Below are positions 13,302 through 19,478 of a stretch of 22,991 nt of DNA, piece by piece; position 1 is the stretch's first letter, and every line of letters begins with the position of its first letter. The position numbers were made by a program, and so were the translations under genes. This DNA is from a virus: the IMG/VR virus record IMGVR_UViG_3300037805_000014, positions 1-22,991 of that record; one strand, written 5' to 3'. The notes under the pieces were generated by a model, which worked only from the letters and a program-made list of their open reading frames with translations, had not been told where the DNA came from and ran no database searches.

Positions 13302-13981
13302 TACTTCCTAGTGAAAGCTGCTAATGCTTCTGCTCTTAATGGCGAATTTGGTTCACCAAACTTACCTAAGGCAGTTAAAGTAACAGTAGTTGAATTAGTA
13401 TCCATAACACCACGTTGACTTACACAAGTGTGACCTGCATCAACCATTACGATGATATCGTCTGATTCAGTGATGAATGACATAGCATGAGCAATCTGTT
13501 GATTCAAGCGTTCTTGAATTTGAGGACGTCGTGCAAAGTATTGAACTAATCGATTCATCTTAGATAGACCCAACACCTTCTTCTTCGGAATGTATGCTAC
13601 ATGACACTTACCAATGATAGGTCGCAAGTGATGTTCACAATCAGAGAATAAAGTAATATCTCTTTCTACCACAAACTCATCTCCTTGTGTCATCTTATTA
13701 TCTACCGCTGTACACTTAGGGAACGTGTCTGCTCTCAATCCTGAAAAGATCTCATTAACATACATCTTAGCTACTCTATTAGGTGTATCAATTAATGAAT
13801 CATCAGTTAAGTCTAATCCCAATTCTTTAAGAGTTGATTCAACATCTCGTCTAATAGCATTGATCTTGATTTGATCATTCACGTGTACTTTATCTGTCAT
13901 TGGAGTTTGTACTCCCATTTTAACTAAATACTCATTTACTTGTTTACCTAAAGACTCGTTTTGTTTACTTTTGTCGTGCAT
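13301..13981 (-). CDS. folE: GTP cyclohydrolase I FolE
   Basis: A 226-aa full-length FolE (E. coli: 222 aa) converting GTP to dihydroneopterin triphosphate, the first step of both folate and 7-deazaguanine synthesis. Zinc ligands Cys115, His118 and Cys186 are present in DCEHHLRP and HTCVSQRG, with catalytic His117. GLSKMNRLVQYFARRPQIQ is nearly as in E. coli. ATG 13981 overlaps the queD stop by one base (TAATG), with GGAG rather far upstream, so translation is probably coupled. Beside queD and queE it most likely supplies precursor for 7-carboxy-7-deazaguanine. Confidence 0.96.
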   Translation of the reverse strand: MHDKSKQNESLGKQVNEYLVKMGVQTPMTDKVHVNDQIKINAIRRDVESTLKELGLDLTDDSLIDTPNRVAKMYVNEIFSGLRADTFPKCTAVDNKMTQGDEFVVERDITLFSDCEHHLRPIIGKCHVAYIPKKKVLGLSKMNRLVQYFARRPQIQERLNQQIAHAMSFITESDDIIVMVDAGHTCVSQRGVMDTNSTTVTLTALGKFGEPNSPLRAEALAAFTRK

Positions 13982-14562
13982 TATACTTGTTGCTCCACTT
14001 TATCATTAATAAATTTCTCACCTGCTAATAGCTTATCAAACATCTCAGGATCTTTCCACTCACTCTTAATATCATCACTGAACGTGATATCTTTAATACC
14101 CCAATCAACCCAATTCATATCTTCTCTACGAGATTCAGCATATCCAGATAATGTTTCGTGTACCCTAACAGCATACAACTCAACATCCTTCTCACCATTA
14201 TTGAATTCAGTATTATTAACGATTGCATCGATTACTTTGAACATCATAAGTGAATATGCTTCTGCGCTTGGACTTACTGGCATGTTAATGTATCGTGCTG
14301 AGTTGTTATGAATAAACTCTTTAAATTCGTCGCTTTCTTTATCCCACATAGAATATGCATGATCGAATGAATCTACAAAATCACCAATAGTACTCTTCAT
14401 GAGACCAAAGTCCATAATCATCTGACCATTATCTAATCCTGCACCAGTGAAGAATACCTCTACAACATAGCTATGACCATGTATAGAAAACTTACACCGT
14501 TCACTAGAACAATTACGCACTATGTGTGCACCTTCAAATTTAAACTTCTTTCTAATAATCAT
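13981..14562 (-). CDS. queD: 6-carboxy-5,6,7,8-tetrahydropterin synthase QueD
   Basis: A 193-aa PTPS-family protein converting dihydroneopterin triphosphate to 6-carboxytetrahydropterin. Zinc His are His13 (EGAHIVRNC), His28 and His30 (SIHGHSY), with candidate catalytic Cys23 just before. MDFGLMK, DHAYS, PSAEAYS and VRVHETLSGYAES follow in the family order. It is about 70 residues longer than E. coli QueD (121 aa), with a charged C-terminal extension of roughly 50 residues. ATG 14562 has AAGGAG 6 nt upstream and an excellent early promoter at 14592-14620. It leads the queD-folE-GIY-YIG operon. Confidence 0.93.
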   Translation of the reverse strand: MIIRKKFKFEGAHIVRNCSSERCKFSIHGHSYVVEVFFTGAGLDNGQMIMDFGLMKSTIGDFVDSFDHAYSMWDKESDEFKEFIHNNSARYINMPVSPSAEAYSLMMFKVIDAIVNNTEFNNGEKDVELYAVRVHETLSGYAESRREDMNWVDWGIKDITFSDDIKSEWKDPEMFDKLLAGEKFINDKVEQQV

Positions 14563-14591
14563 TTTTTCTCCTTTGTGTGATTAATATAGTC

Positions 14592-14620
14592 ATTATACAC
14601 TATCTAAGCTGTAATGTCAA
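14592..14620 (-). promoter_or_regulatory. Early sigma70-type promoter of queD-folE
   Basis: TTGACA (14615-14620), 17-bp spacer, TATAAT (14592-14597): a full consensus promoter. The -35 lies inside the last codons of the homing endonuclease gene. Predicted start near 14585, leader about 22 nt. Confidence 0.87.
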
Positions 14621-15323
14621 CAGTTTTTTCAATTATTTCCCACCCATTTAAGAAACGCTTAGTGTGGCAGTTTTTAAACGAATGATCTTTATTTGATTTC
14701 CTCTCTATCTTACCAACACCAACAAATCTTCTAACAGTAGATGTTACTAATCCATTATCTTCACAAAAACTTTTGAGACAACTCGTGCTAATAACATTAC
14801 CATCAGTGTCGGTAAGTTCATATGATTTAGCACCCGGGTTTTTGGACCCTGTAATGCGCTCTCTATGATCTTCTCTTCTTTTAGCGCCTCGACTTCCTGT
14901 CCATTGTTTAGATTTAACCGCCTCACCTAATAAAGCTCTATTAGCATCAGTCCAATATACAGCGTCTCGCTCCTTCTTCTTTTGAACTCTACGATTATAC
15001 ACTTGTGTGTTAGAAACTTCTTTCCACGATCTCCCTTGGTAAGTATCCCCCCCATCTCCTCCACTAGATATATTATACCCCACTGAGGGGTCCTGAGAAT
15101 TAAAATGTTGTATCATATTTCTCTCTAGTTCATCTATATAGAAGTTGTCAGTAATAACTAATATATCCTTTGTGAAGTTAGACTGTCCATGATGATTTAT
15201 AGATCTTTTAATATGCACCCCAGACCCATAATAAGACTCATCTAATGTTCCATACCGCTTTCCTATATAGATTTTGCCTGTGATGTTATTAGTAGTTTTA
15301 TATATGTAATAATATTTTTTCAT
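14604..15323 (-). CDS. GIY-YIG homing endonuclease (Seg/I-TevI type)
   Basis: A 239-aa free-standing homing endonuclease. The catalytic domain spans about residues 1-95: YIYKTTNNITGKIYIG (YIY 6-8, YIG 19-21), YYGSGVHIKRSI (Arg40), FYIDELERNMIQHF (metal-binding Glu65 or Glu67) and VGYNISSGGDGG (Asn84). After a basic linker, residues 170-215 (YELTDTDGNVIS, then SFCEDNGLVTSTVRRFVG) resemble the NUMOD/helix-turn-helix DNA-binding modules of these enzymes. It sits between the phosphoribosyltransferase and queD, ends inside the queD promoter, and has its own TATAAATA late promoter, as T4 homing endonuclease genes often do. ATG 15323 has AAGGA about 7 nt upstream. Confidence 0.92.
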   Translation of the reverse strand: MKKYYYIYKTTNNITGKIYIGKRYGTLDESYYGSGVHIKRSINHHGQSNFTKDILVITDNFYIDELERNMIQHFNSQDPSVGYNISSGGDGGDTYQGRSWKEVSNTQVYNRRVQKKKERDAVYWTDANRALLGEAVKSKQWTGSRGAKRREDHRERITGSKNPGAKSYELTDTDGNVISTSCLKSFCEDNGLVTSTVRRFVGVGKIERKSNKDHSFKNCHTKRFLNGWEIIEKTVDITA

Positions 15324-15350
15324 ATTAGTATCCTTGTAGTTATATAATAC

Positions 15351-15358
15351 TATTTATA
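15351..15358 (-). promoter_or_regulatory. T4-type late promoter of the homing endonuclease
   Basis: Exact TATAAATA in the short gap between the phosphoribosyltransferase stop and the homing endonuclease; predicted start near 15345, leader about 22 nt containing AAGGA. Confidence 0.65.
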
Positions 15359-15381
15359 AGTGCATGTGGACTCGATGACCG

Positions 15382-15822
15382 TTAATTAAGCTCAACTTCC
15401 CAAGGGAAATTAATCCACTCACCAGTATGCTCTCTTACCCACGAACAGTCATCTTCATTATCTTTTCCAAACAACACCATAGGTTTAACGTATTGATCAG
15501 GATACTTCTGTCTAATCATAGCAACAGTGTCTCTAATAGTCTTACCAGAATCGTAAATATCATCCAACACGATAATAGTATCCCCTAAAGCAATAGTATC
15601 AAGAGCGAAAACAGGTTCTGTAGAATCGCCGTCTCGGGTTTGATAATTAACAATCGACATCTTGGCAGGGAGGATGTTAGATAGATGTACAGCCATAGGT
15701 AACGATCCTCTATGGAGGCCTACAATGTTGATATTAACATGACCGCGCATGATCATCGACTCTATCTCATCTTTAATCTTTGCAAGATCTCTCACGTATT
15801 GTTCATTAGTATACTTAATCAT
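15382..15822 (-). CDS. Phosphoribosyltransferase (hypoxanthine/guanine PRT-like)
   Basis: A 146-aa type I PRTase. The PRPP-binding loop is VLDDIYDSGKT (residues 85-95, the paired acidic residues and Gly-Lys-Thr of the family), and an earlier strand-turn (GLHRGSLPMAVHLSNIL) matches the N-terminal core. The short hood and basic-residue pattern are nearest to bacterial xanthine/hypoxanthine PRTs such as Gpt, but base specificity cannot be read. ATG 15822 begins 1 nt after the queE stop; a TTG 8 codons upstream, inside queE, is less likely. The tight coupling to queE suggests a link to purine or deazaguanine bases, though it may be ordinary purine salvage. Confidence 0.83.
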   Translation of the reverse strand: MIKYTNEQYVRDLAKIKDEIESMIMRGHVNINIVGLHRGSLPMAVHLSNILPAKMSIVNYQTRDGDSTEPVFALDTIALGDTIIVLDDIYDSGKTIRDTVAMIRQKYPDQYVKPMVLFGKDNEDDCSWVREHTGEWINFPWEVELN

Positions 15823-15823
15823 T

Positions 15824-16687
15824 TTAGGTACCCCACGAATTGCCAAACAAATTGATGTGTAATCTAGGAGAGAACTTATAACCTTCTCTCATACACAACT
15901 CTGCAACATTCTTTTCTGTCAACTCTTGGCCTTCTAACGTAGCACCTTCTGGCATTAAGAATACATCCTCAATCTCAACACCCGCTTCTTCATAGGCTGC
16001 AAGGGCAGCTTCAACTTCAGCTAAATCGATCTCATCTCTAACAACAAACTTCAAGTTAATGTTTGAATTAAGCACTTTATTCATTGACAATAAGCATTCA
16101 GGATCAATAGTAACATTCTGATCTTCACCGGTTAATGATAACTTAGGAGATACCATCCACGTAACTTCAGTAAACATCGCGTTTGTGTTATTGAAATAGT
16201 CAATGAGTACCTGCTGTACCATCTTCGACCCATTAGTCTCAAACGTAAGATGTTCTAGATTCACTAATTCAGGTTGTTGGAACAACTCAACATAAGCTTT
16301 CTGCCAACCCAATAAAGGTTCACCACCTGTCATACACAAGTGAACATTATCCTCGAATGATAAGTTACCTGTAAGGAGATCTCCTAAATTTGACGCAATT
16401 TCATTAGTCTCAGCGAAAGGACTTAGATGTTTATACTTTTTACTCCATGATGCTGAAGAGTCACAGCCGATTTCAACTACCGGAAGGTCCTCTACTGATT
16501 TGATGTTAGTAAGATCTACCAGCATGTGAGGCATCTCTTCCTCAGGTATATGATTGTCTCTTGGTTGTCCGAACCCAGCGCATGTTAAATTGCACCCGAA
16601 CGTTCGAAAGAATACTGTTGGTGTTCCTACCCATTTACCTTCACCCTGTACAGAGTAAAAATACTCAGAATATCTGATCTTTGCCAT
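15824..16687 (-). CDS. queE: 7-carboxy-7-deazaguanine synthase QueE (radical SAM), split cluster motif
   Basis: A 287-aa QueE converting carboxytetrahydropterin to 7-carboxy-7-deazaguanine (CDG). Family marks are FYSVQGEGKWVGTPTVFFR (residues 10-28), TGGEP (120-124), VSPKLS (179-184) and the C-terminal PRLHINLFGN (274-283). The [4Fe-4S] motif is unusual. GCNLTCAGF supplies Cys32 and Cys36, but where CxxxCxxC needs a third Cys there is Phe. The next Cys is Cys75 in GCDSSASW, which looks like the CD(S/T) end of the normal motif, so 38 residues (including FGQPRDNHIPEEE) seem inserted: Cx3Cx38C. ATG 16687 has GGAG 6 nt upstream. Confidence 0.92.
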   Translation of the reverse strand: MAKIRYSEYFYSVQGEGKWVGTPTVFFRTFGCNLTCAGFGQPRDNHIPEEEMPHMLVDLTNIKSVEDLPVVEIGCDSSASWSKKYKHLSPFAETNEIASNLGDLLTGNLSFEDNVHLCMTGGEPLLGWQKAYVELFQQPELVNLEHLTFETNGSKMVQQVLIDYFNNTNAMFTEVTWMVSPKLSLTGEDQNVTIDPECLLSMNKVLNSNINLKFVVRDEIDLAEVEAALAAYEEAGVEIEDVFLMPEGATLEGQELTEKNVAELCMREGYKFSPRLHINLFGNSWGT

Positions 16688-16693
16688 TCACTT

Positions 16694-16709
16694 CTCCATT
16701 ATATAATTT
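16694..16709 (-). repeat. Intergenic repeat AATTATATNATGGAG, copy before queE
   Basis: The minus strand reads AAATTATATAATGGAG, directly after the stop of the 71-aa gene, and supplies the queE SD. The internal ATG opens a three-codon frame (ATG GAG AAG TGA) that abuts the queE ATG. Confidence 0.65.
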
Positions 16710-16923
16710 AAACTATCTTCATGCCACAACCGACAAAGAAGATATCTTTTGACAAAAAGTCAAGTCGTTGTGTTGATTTTGTATTTCGTACTGCCTCTCT
16801 AAAATGCTCTTGCTTTGACTTGTACTGGAAGTTGTCAATAACATCCAACAGCAAGTCTTTCTTAGCCTCTAAGTTTTGTTCAGCCCAAATTGCTTTAATC
16901 GTATCATCTGTAATCTTTTTCAT
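16708..16923 (-). CDS. Hypothetical small helical protein
   Basis: A 71-aa charged, mostly helical protein (IKAIWAEQNLEAKKDLLLDV) with no known motif, ending FVGCGMKIV. ATG 16923 follows an early promoter, with AAAGG 7 nt upstream as a moderate SD. It leads the unit that continues into queE, so it is probably an early gene. Small proteins of this kind occur near regA in marine T4-like phages, but I cannot name it. Confidence 0.68.
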   Translation of the reverse strand: MKKITDDTIKAIWAEQNLEAKKDLLLDVIDNFQYKSKQEHFREAVRNTKSTQRLDFLSKDIFFVGCGMKIV

Positions 16924-16952
16924 GTTGCACCTTTCATTGTTAATATACTTAT

Positions 16953-16981
16953 ATTATACAACAAAACTAACCAAAGGTCAA
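16953..16981 (-). promoter_or_regulatory. Early sigma70-type promoter of the 71-aa gene and queE
   Basis: TTGACC (16976-16981), 17-bp spacer, TATAAT (16953-16958), just after the regA stop. Predicted start near 16946. Confidence 0.82.
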
Positions 16982-16995
16982 CGGAAAATCCGTAT

Positions 16996-17361
16996 TTATT
17001 TTGTACCGATGTTATACTTAGGACAAAGTTCCCAATTAGGCTTCTCTTTATGAGAGATGATTTTGATTTGATTTAGGGGTGAAGTATAACCAATTATACT
17101 TACAGTCTCAAGCAGTCCCCAATCCGACATTAAAGTAACAATGGTGTTACGTCGGCCGACATCATTAACTGTTAGGTTAGAAGGCTTACCATCTAACAAA
17201 AACAGCTCTTTAAAGTGTGTGATGAAGTATCGTCCTTGCTTGTGTAATATATGACAAGACTGATATAATTTTGAGTCTCTTTTGCTTGCCACACCCATTC
17301 GTGTAAGGGTTTCTCTGATTTTTAGAAAATCGTCTGGTTGTGCTATTGTAACTTCCAACAT
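16996..17361 (-). CDS. regA: RegA translational repressor
   Basis: A 121-aa match to T4 RegA (122 aa), an RNA-binding protein that represses translation of early mRNAs by binding near their start codons. The N-terminus MLEVTIAQPDDFLKIRETLTRMG parallels the T4 protein throughout, and LYQSCHILHKQGRYFITHFKELF and LCPKYNIGTK are equally close. ATG 17361 is chosen because it matches the T4 start; its SD (AGAGG, 2 nt away) is poor. ATG 17406, inside the gp62 end, would add 15 acidic residues. The gene follows gp62 as in T4 (45-44-62-regA order), which supports the assignment. Confidence 0.93.
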   Translation of the reverse strand: MLEVTIAQPDDFLKIRETLTRMGVASKRDSKLYQSCHILHKQGRYFITHFKELFLLDGKPSNLTVNDVGRRNTIVTLMSDWGLLETVSIIGYTSPLNQIKIISHKEKPNWELCPKYNIGTK

Positions 17362-17377
17362 AGCCTCTGGGCTCCAA

Positions 17378-17815
17378 TCAAAGAGCTCCTCTTGTTGATC
17401 CACCATGATTTATAGTTTCCTTTATTCTATTCAATTCAATGTTATTGAAAAGAGGTAAAACATTTCTAGCTTTTTCATTACTATATCCATAGTAAGATTT
17501 TAAAGCATTGATATCATCAGACTCAGAAGCCTTGTTCCATTTAGAAAACCTTTTCCTCTTTCTAATGATATTTATAAGAAAATCAAACTGAGGCTTACCA
17601 TCAAGATGATGGTTGATATTCATCTCATTAGCATATAGCACAGTATCTGGGAAGTATGATAGACCACGATTAATCATAAACGCAGGGTAGTCTTTATTTT
17701 TTATATCAACATCCCTGAAGTGATAAAACGCGTTATTGTTAATGGCGTTTAAATACGAGAACGGATTACTAGTTAGCTCATTAGTATTCTTATTTAAGTG
17801 GTCCTTTGGAGTCAC
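17378..17815 (-). CDS. 62: Clamp loader small subunit gp62
   Basis: A 145-aa clamp-loader subunit, shorter than T4 gp62 (187 aa). One gp62 with four gp44 subunits loads gp45 onto primed DNA. The recognisable stretch is FSYLNAINNN, then MINRGLSYFPDTVLYANEMN (residues 47-66) and QFDFLINIIRKRKRFSKW, as in cyanophage-type gp62. The start is GTG 17815, overlapping the gp44 stop as GTGA: the same coupled arrangement as T4 44/62. A TATAAATA inside the gene could feed regA late. Confidence 0.88.
   Translation of the reverse strand: MTPKDHLNKNTNELTSNPFSYLNAINNNAFYHFRDVDIKNKDYPAFMINRGLSYFPDTVLYANEMNINHHLDGKPQFDFLINIIRKRKRFSKWNKASESDDINALKSYYGYSNEKARNVLPLFNNIELNRIKETINHGGSTRGAL
17569..17576 (-). promoter_or_regulatory. 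Possible late promoter inside gp62
   Basis: Exact TATAAATA on the minus strand, about 208 nt before the regA start. It is inside a coding region encoding Asn-Ile-Phe-like codons that favour AT, so it may be chance. Confidence 0.25.
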
Positions 17816-18747
17816 TTAAATTTACCTTGGGCCATAATCTCAGTAAGACAAGCAACAGTATTCAATTCATGATCTGCAACAAATGCATTCTTATATTGAT
17901 ATTCAGCTAACGTAATCACCAATTGAGGAATGTATTCATCGGACACATAATCCAACATGTTATCATAGATCATTCTGAATACTACAGCTGGTTCCATGTC
18001 GATATTATCACTTACCCATTTACGCATACCCTTGAAGTTCTTATTCTTTAAGTCAGCCATAAGCCCTTTAATAGACGTTTCAGATAAAGATACTAATATA
18101 CCAGCATCAATTGTACCCGACATGCCATATCGTTGGCACTCGTTAATGACACGACGCCAATCAGGAATGTACTTCATAATCAATTCAGCAACAACTTGTG
18201 GCTCAGCCTTAACATTCTCCTGTTCAAGGATGTATGTTAATCTGGTCATGAACATACCTGCGAGCTCAGCTTTATTGCCAACGTTAAATTCATACACAGA
18301 ACATCTTGAATGAAGAGGCTCAATGATCTTATTCTTGAAGTTACAAGTTAAAATGAACCTACAGTTGTTAGAGAATTCTTCAATGAATCCACGTAATGCA
18401 GGTTGAGTAGATTGGGGGTTTAAGTAATCAGCCTCATCTAAAATGACTACTTTATATCCTCCCTGTAATGAAACAGTTGAAGCGAACTGTTTGATTTTAC
18501 CACGAAGAGTATCAATGTTACCATCTTCCGAACCATTGACTATGATATAATCGAGATTGAGCTCTTTACATAAAGCACGAGCAACAGTAGTCTTACCTAC
18601 TCCCGCAGTACCTGTAAACATCATGTTAGGCAATTCACCAGTTTCTACTATCTGTTTAAACGTATCCTTCAGTGGTTTAGGTAAGATACATTCGTCAATA
18701 GTAGTTGGTCTATATTTTTCAACCCACAAGAACTCTTCTCTTTTCAT
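17812..18747 (-). CDS. 44: Clamp loader large subunit gp44 (AAA+)
   Basis: A 311-aa AAA+ clamp-loader ATPase (T4 gp44: 319 aa). Walker A is GTAGVGKT (46-53), Walker B VILDEAD (101-107), sensor I LTCN (133-136) and the arginine-finger SRC motif HSRCS (146-150). The N-terminus FLWVEKYRP is the standard clamp-loader start. ATG 18747 has GGAG 6 nt upstream, inside the AATTATAT repeat. A 90-nt leader with two small hairpins separates it from its own early promoter, suggesting translational control, perhaps by RegA as for T4 gene 44. Confidence 0.96.
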   Translation of the reverse strand: MKREEFLWVEKYRPTTIDECILPKPLKDTFKQIVETGELPNMMFTGTAGVGKTTVARALCKELNLDYIIVNGSEDGNIDTLRGKIKQFASTVSLQGGYKVVILDEADYLNPQSTQPALRGFIEEFSNNCRFILTCNFKNKIIEPLHSRCSVYEFNVGNKAELAGMFMTRLTYILEQENVKAEPQVVAELIMKYIPDWRRVINECQRYGMSGTIDAGILVSLSETSIKGLMADLKNKNFKGMRKWVSDNIDMEPAVVFRMIYDNMLDYVSDEYIPQLVITLAEYQYKNAFVADHELNTVACLTEIMAQGKFK

Positions 18748-18753
18748 TTACTT

Positions 18754-18769
18754 CTCCATGATATAATTA
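18754..18769 (-). repeat. Intergenic repeat AATTATATNATGGAG, copy before gp44
   Basis: The minus strand reads TAATTATATCATGGAG and supplies the gp44 SD. As at queE, the internal ATG opens ATG GAG AAG TAA abutting the real ATG. Confidence 0.65.
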
Positions 18770-18771
18770 GG

Positions 18772-18797
18772 TGAGAGTTTCATACACACTACTCTCA
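18772..18797 (-). other. Hairpin in the gp44 mRNA leader
   Basis: TGAGAGT and ACTCTCA form a 7-bp stem with a 12-nt loop, ending 2 nt before the AATTATAT repeat. A second small stem AGGT(GTAA)ACCT lies upstream in the same leader. No known riboswitch is recognised; a translational control element is plausible. Confidence 0.45.
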
Positions 18798-18842
18798 AAG
18801 TGCTCAGAGGCAGGAGGTTTACACCTTGGCCTTGTATTCTTT

Positions 18843-18871
18843 ATTATACACTATTACCGTGTATAAGTCAA
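18843..18871 (-). promoter_or_regulatory. Early sigma70-type promoter of gp44-gp62-regA
   Basis: TTGACT (18866-18871), 17-bp spacer, TATAAT (18843-18848), a few bases after the DsbA-like stop. Predicted start near 18836. Confidence 0.84.
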
Positions 18872-18875
18872 CAGG

Positions 18876-19124
18876 TTACGATCCTGTAATAGATTCGTAT
18901 AAGTCTTCTACATCGTTATTAACAGCTGTTACTTCAGCAAGGTTTTGCTTATAGTAAATGTTGACAACTTTACGTAAATGCTTCTTATCAATGCCGTGCT
19001 TCTCATTAAGACCCATAATAGCTTCTTTAATGAATTCACGCTCTCCCTCCATTCTAGTGAGGGAGTCCGAGCAATCTTTAATTACTGTTAAAATGTCTTT
19101 CTTATCTTGTTCTGCTAATACCAT
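18876..19124 (-). CDS. dsbA: DsbA-like double-stranded DNA-binding protein
   Basis: An 82-aa helical protein. The second half (FIKEAIMGLNEKHGID, KKHLRKVVNIYYKQN, DVEDLYESI) follows the pattern of T4 DsbA (89 aa), which binds dsDNA and affects late transcription; this phage protein is unrelated to the disulfide enzyme of the same name. ATG 19124 has GGAG 7 nt upstream; the in-frame ATG 19136 is part of the SD itself and unlikely. The gene follows the tRNA directly and lies between gp45 and gp44. Identification is by remembered similarity, moderate certainty. Confidence 0.68.
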   Translation of the reverse strand: MVLAEQDKKDILTVIKDCSDSLTRMEGEREFIKEAIMGLNEKHGIDKKHLRKVVNIYYKQNLAEVTAVNNDVEDLYESITGS

Positions 19125-19130
19125 TTGTAT

Positions 19131-19146
19131 CTCCATTATATAATTT
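19131..19146 (-). repeat. Intergenic repeat AATTATATNATGGAG, copy after the tRNA
   Basis: The minus strand reads AAATTATATAATGGAG, identical over 16 bases to the queE copy. It begins on the last base of the tRNA CCA and supplies the SD of the DsbA-like gene. Confidence 0.65.
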
Positions 19147-19222
19147 GGTGCCCCTTCACTGACTTGAACAGTGGACCTGCCGATTATGAGTCGGACGCTC
19201 TAACCAACTGAGCTAAAGGGGC
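19146..19222 (-). tRNA. tRNA with CAU anticodon (Ile2 or Met), CCA encoded
   Basis: A 77-nt cloverleaf: acceptor GCCCCTT/AAGGGGC, D-arm GCTC/GAGC, anticodon loop CTCATAA (CAU), T-arm CACTG/CAGTG with TTCAAGT loop, discriminator A and an encoded CCA. The anticodon stem has four good pairs and a T-C mismatch at 27-43. C4-G69 and C5-G68, features TilS uses to recognise tRNA-Ile2 in E. coli, are present and differ from E. coli elongator Met, so an AUA-reading tRNA after lysidine modification is favoured. It lies 8 nt after one stop codon and before the next SD, within an operon, and must be cut from mRNA by RNase P and 3' processing. Confidence 0.95.
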
Positions 19223-19230
19223 GGGTCTTA

Positions 19231-19467
19231 CTACATGCCTTCTTTATCAGCATCTTCATCAGCATCTGGTTCTGCTGGCTTATTAGCATCAAGGAATGCT
19301 GTTAAACGATTACGTACAGTACCAACATCGGCTAATTCAGCACCTTCAAAAGCACCTCGTTTAGTCACAATATCAATGATCTGGACGCATGCCGCGATAT
19401 CTTGTAAACCAATACCTGGTGCTTCTGCTTCTGTATTTGACTCTTCTACTTGATTTTCTTCACTCAT
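19231..19467 (-). CDS. Small acidic conserved phage protein
   Basis: A 78-aa protein with acidic, disordered ends (SEENQVEESNTEAEAP; EPDADEDADKEGM) around a folded core, GLQDIAACVQIIDIVTKRGAFEGAELADVGTVRNRLTAFL written in two helices (residues 20-36 and 45-60). Cyanophage-type T4 relatives carry a similar protein next to gp45, without known function. ATG 19467 has AGGAG 8 nt upstream and starts 12 nt after the gp45 stop. Its position suggests work with the clamp or late transcription, but nothing in the sequence shows it. Confidence 0.78.
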   Translation of the reverse strand: MSEENQVEESNTEAEAPGIGLQDIAACVQIIDIVTKRGAFEGAELADVGTVRNRLTAFLDANKPAEPDADEDADKEGM

Positions 19468-19478
19468 TTTGTTTTCTC

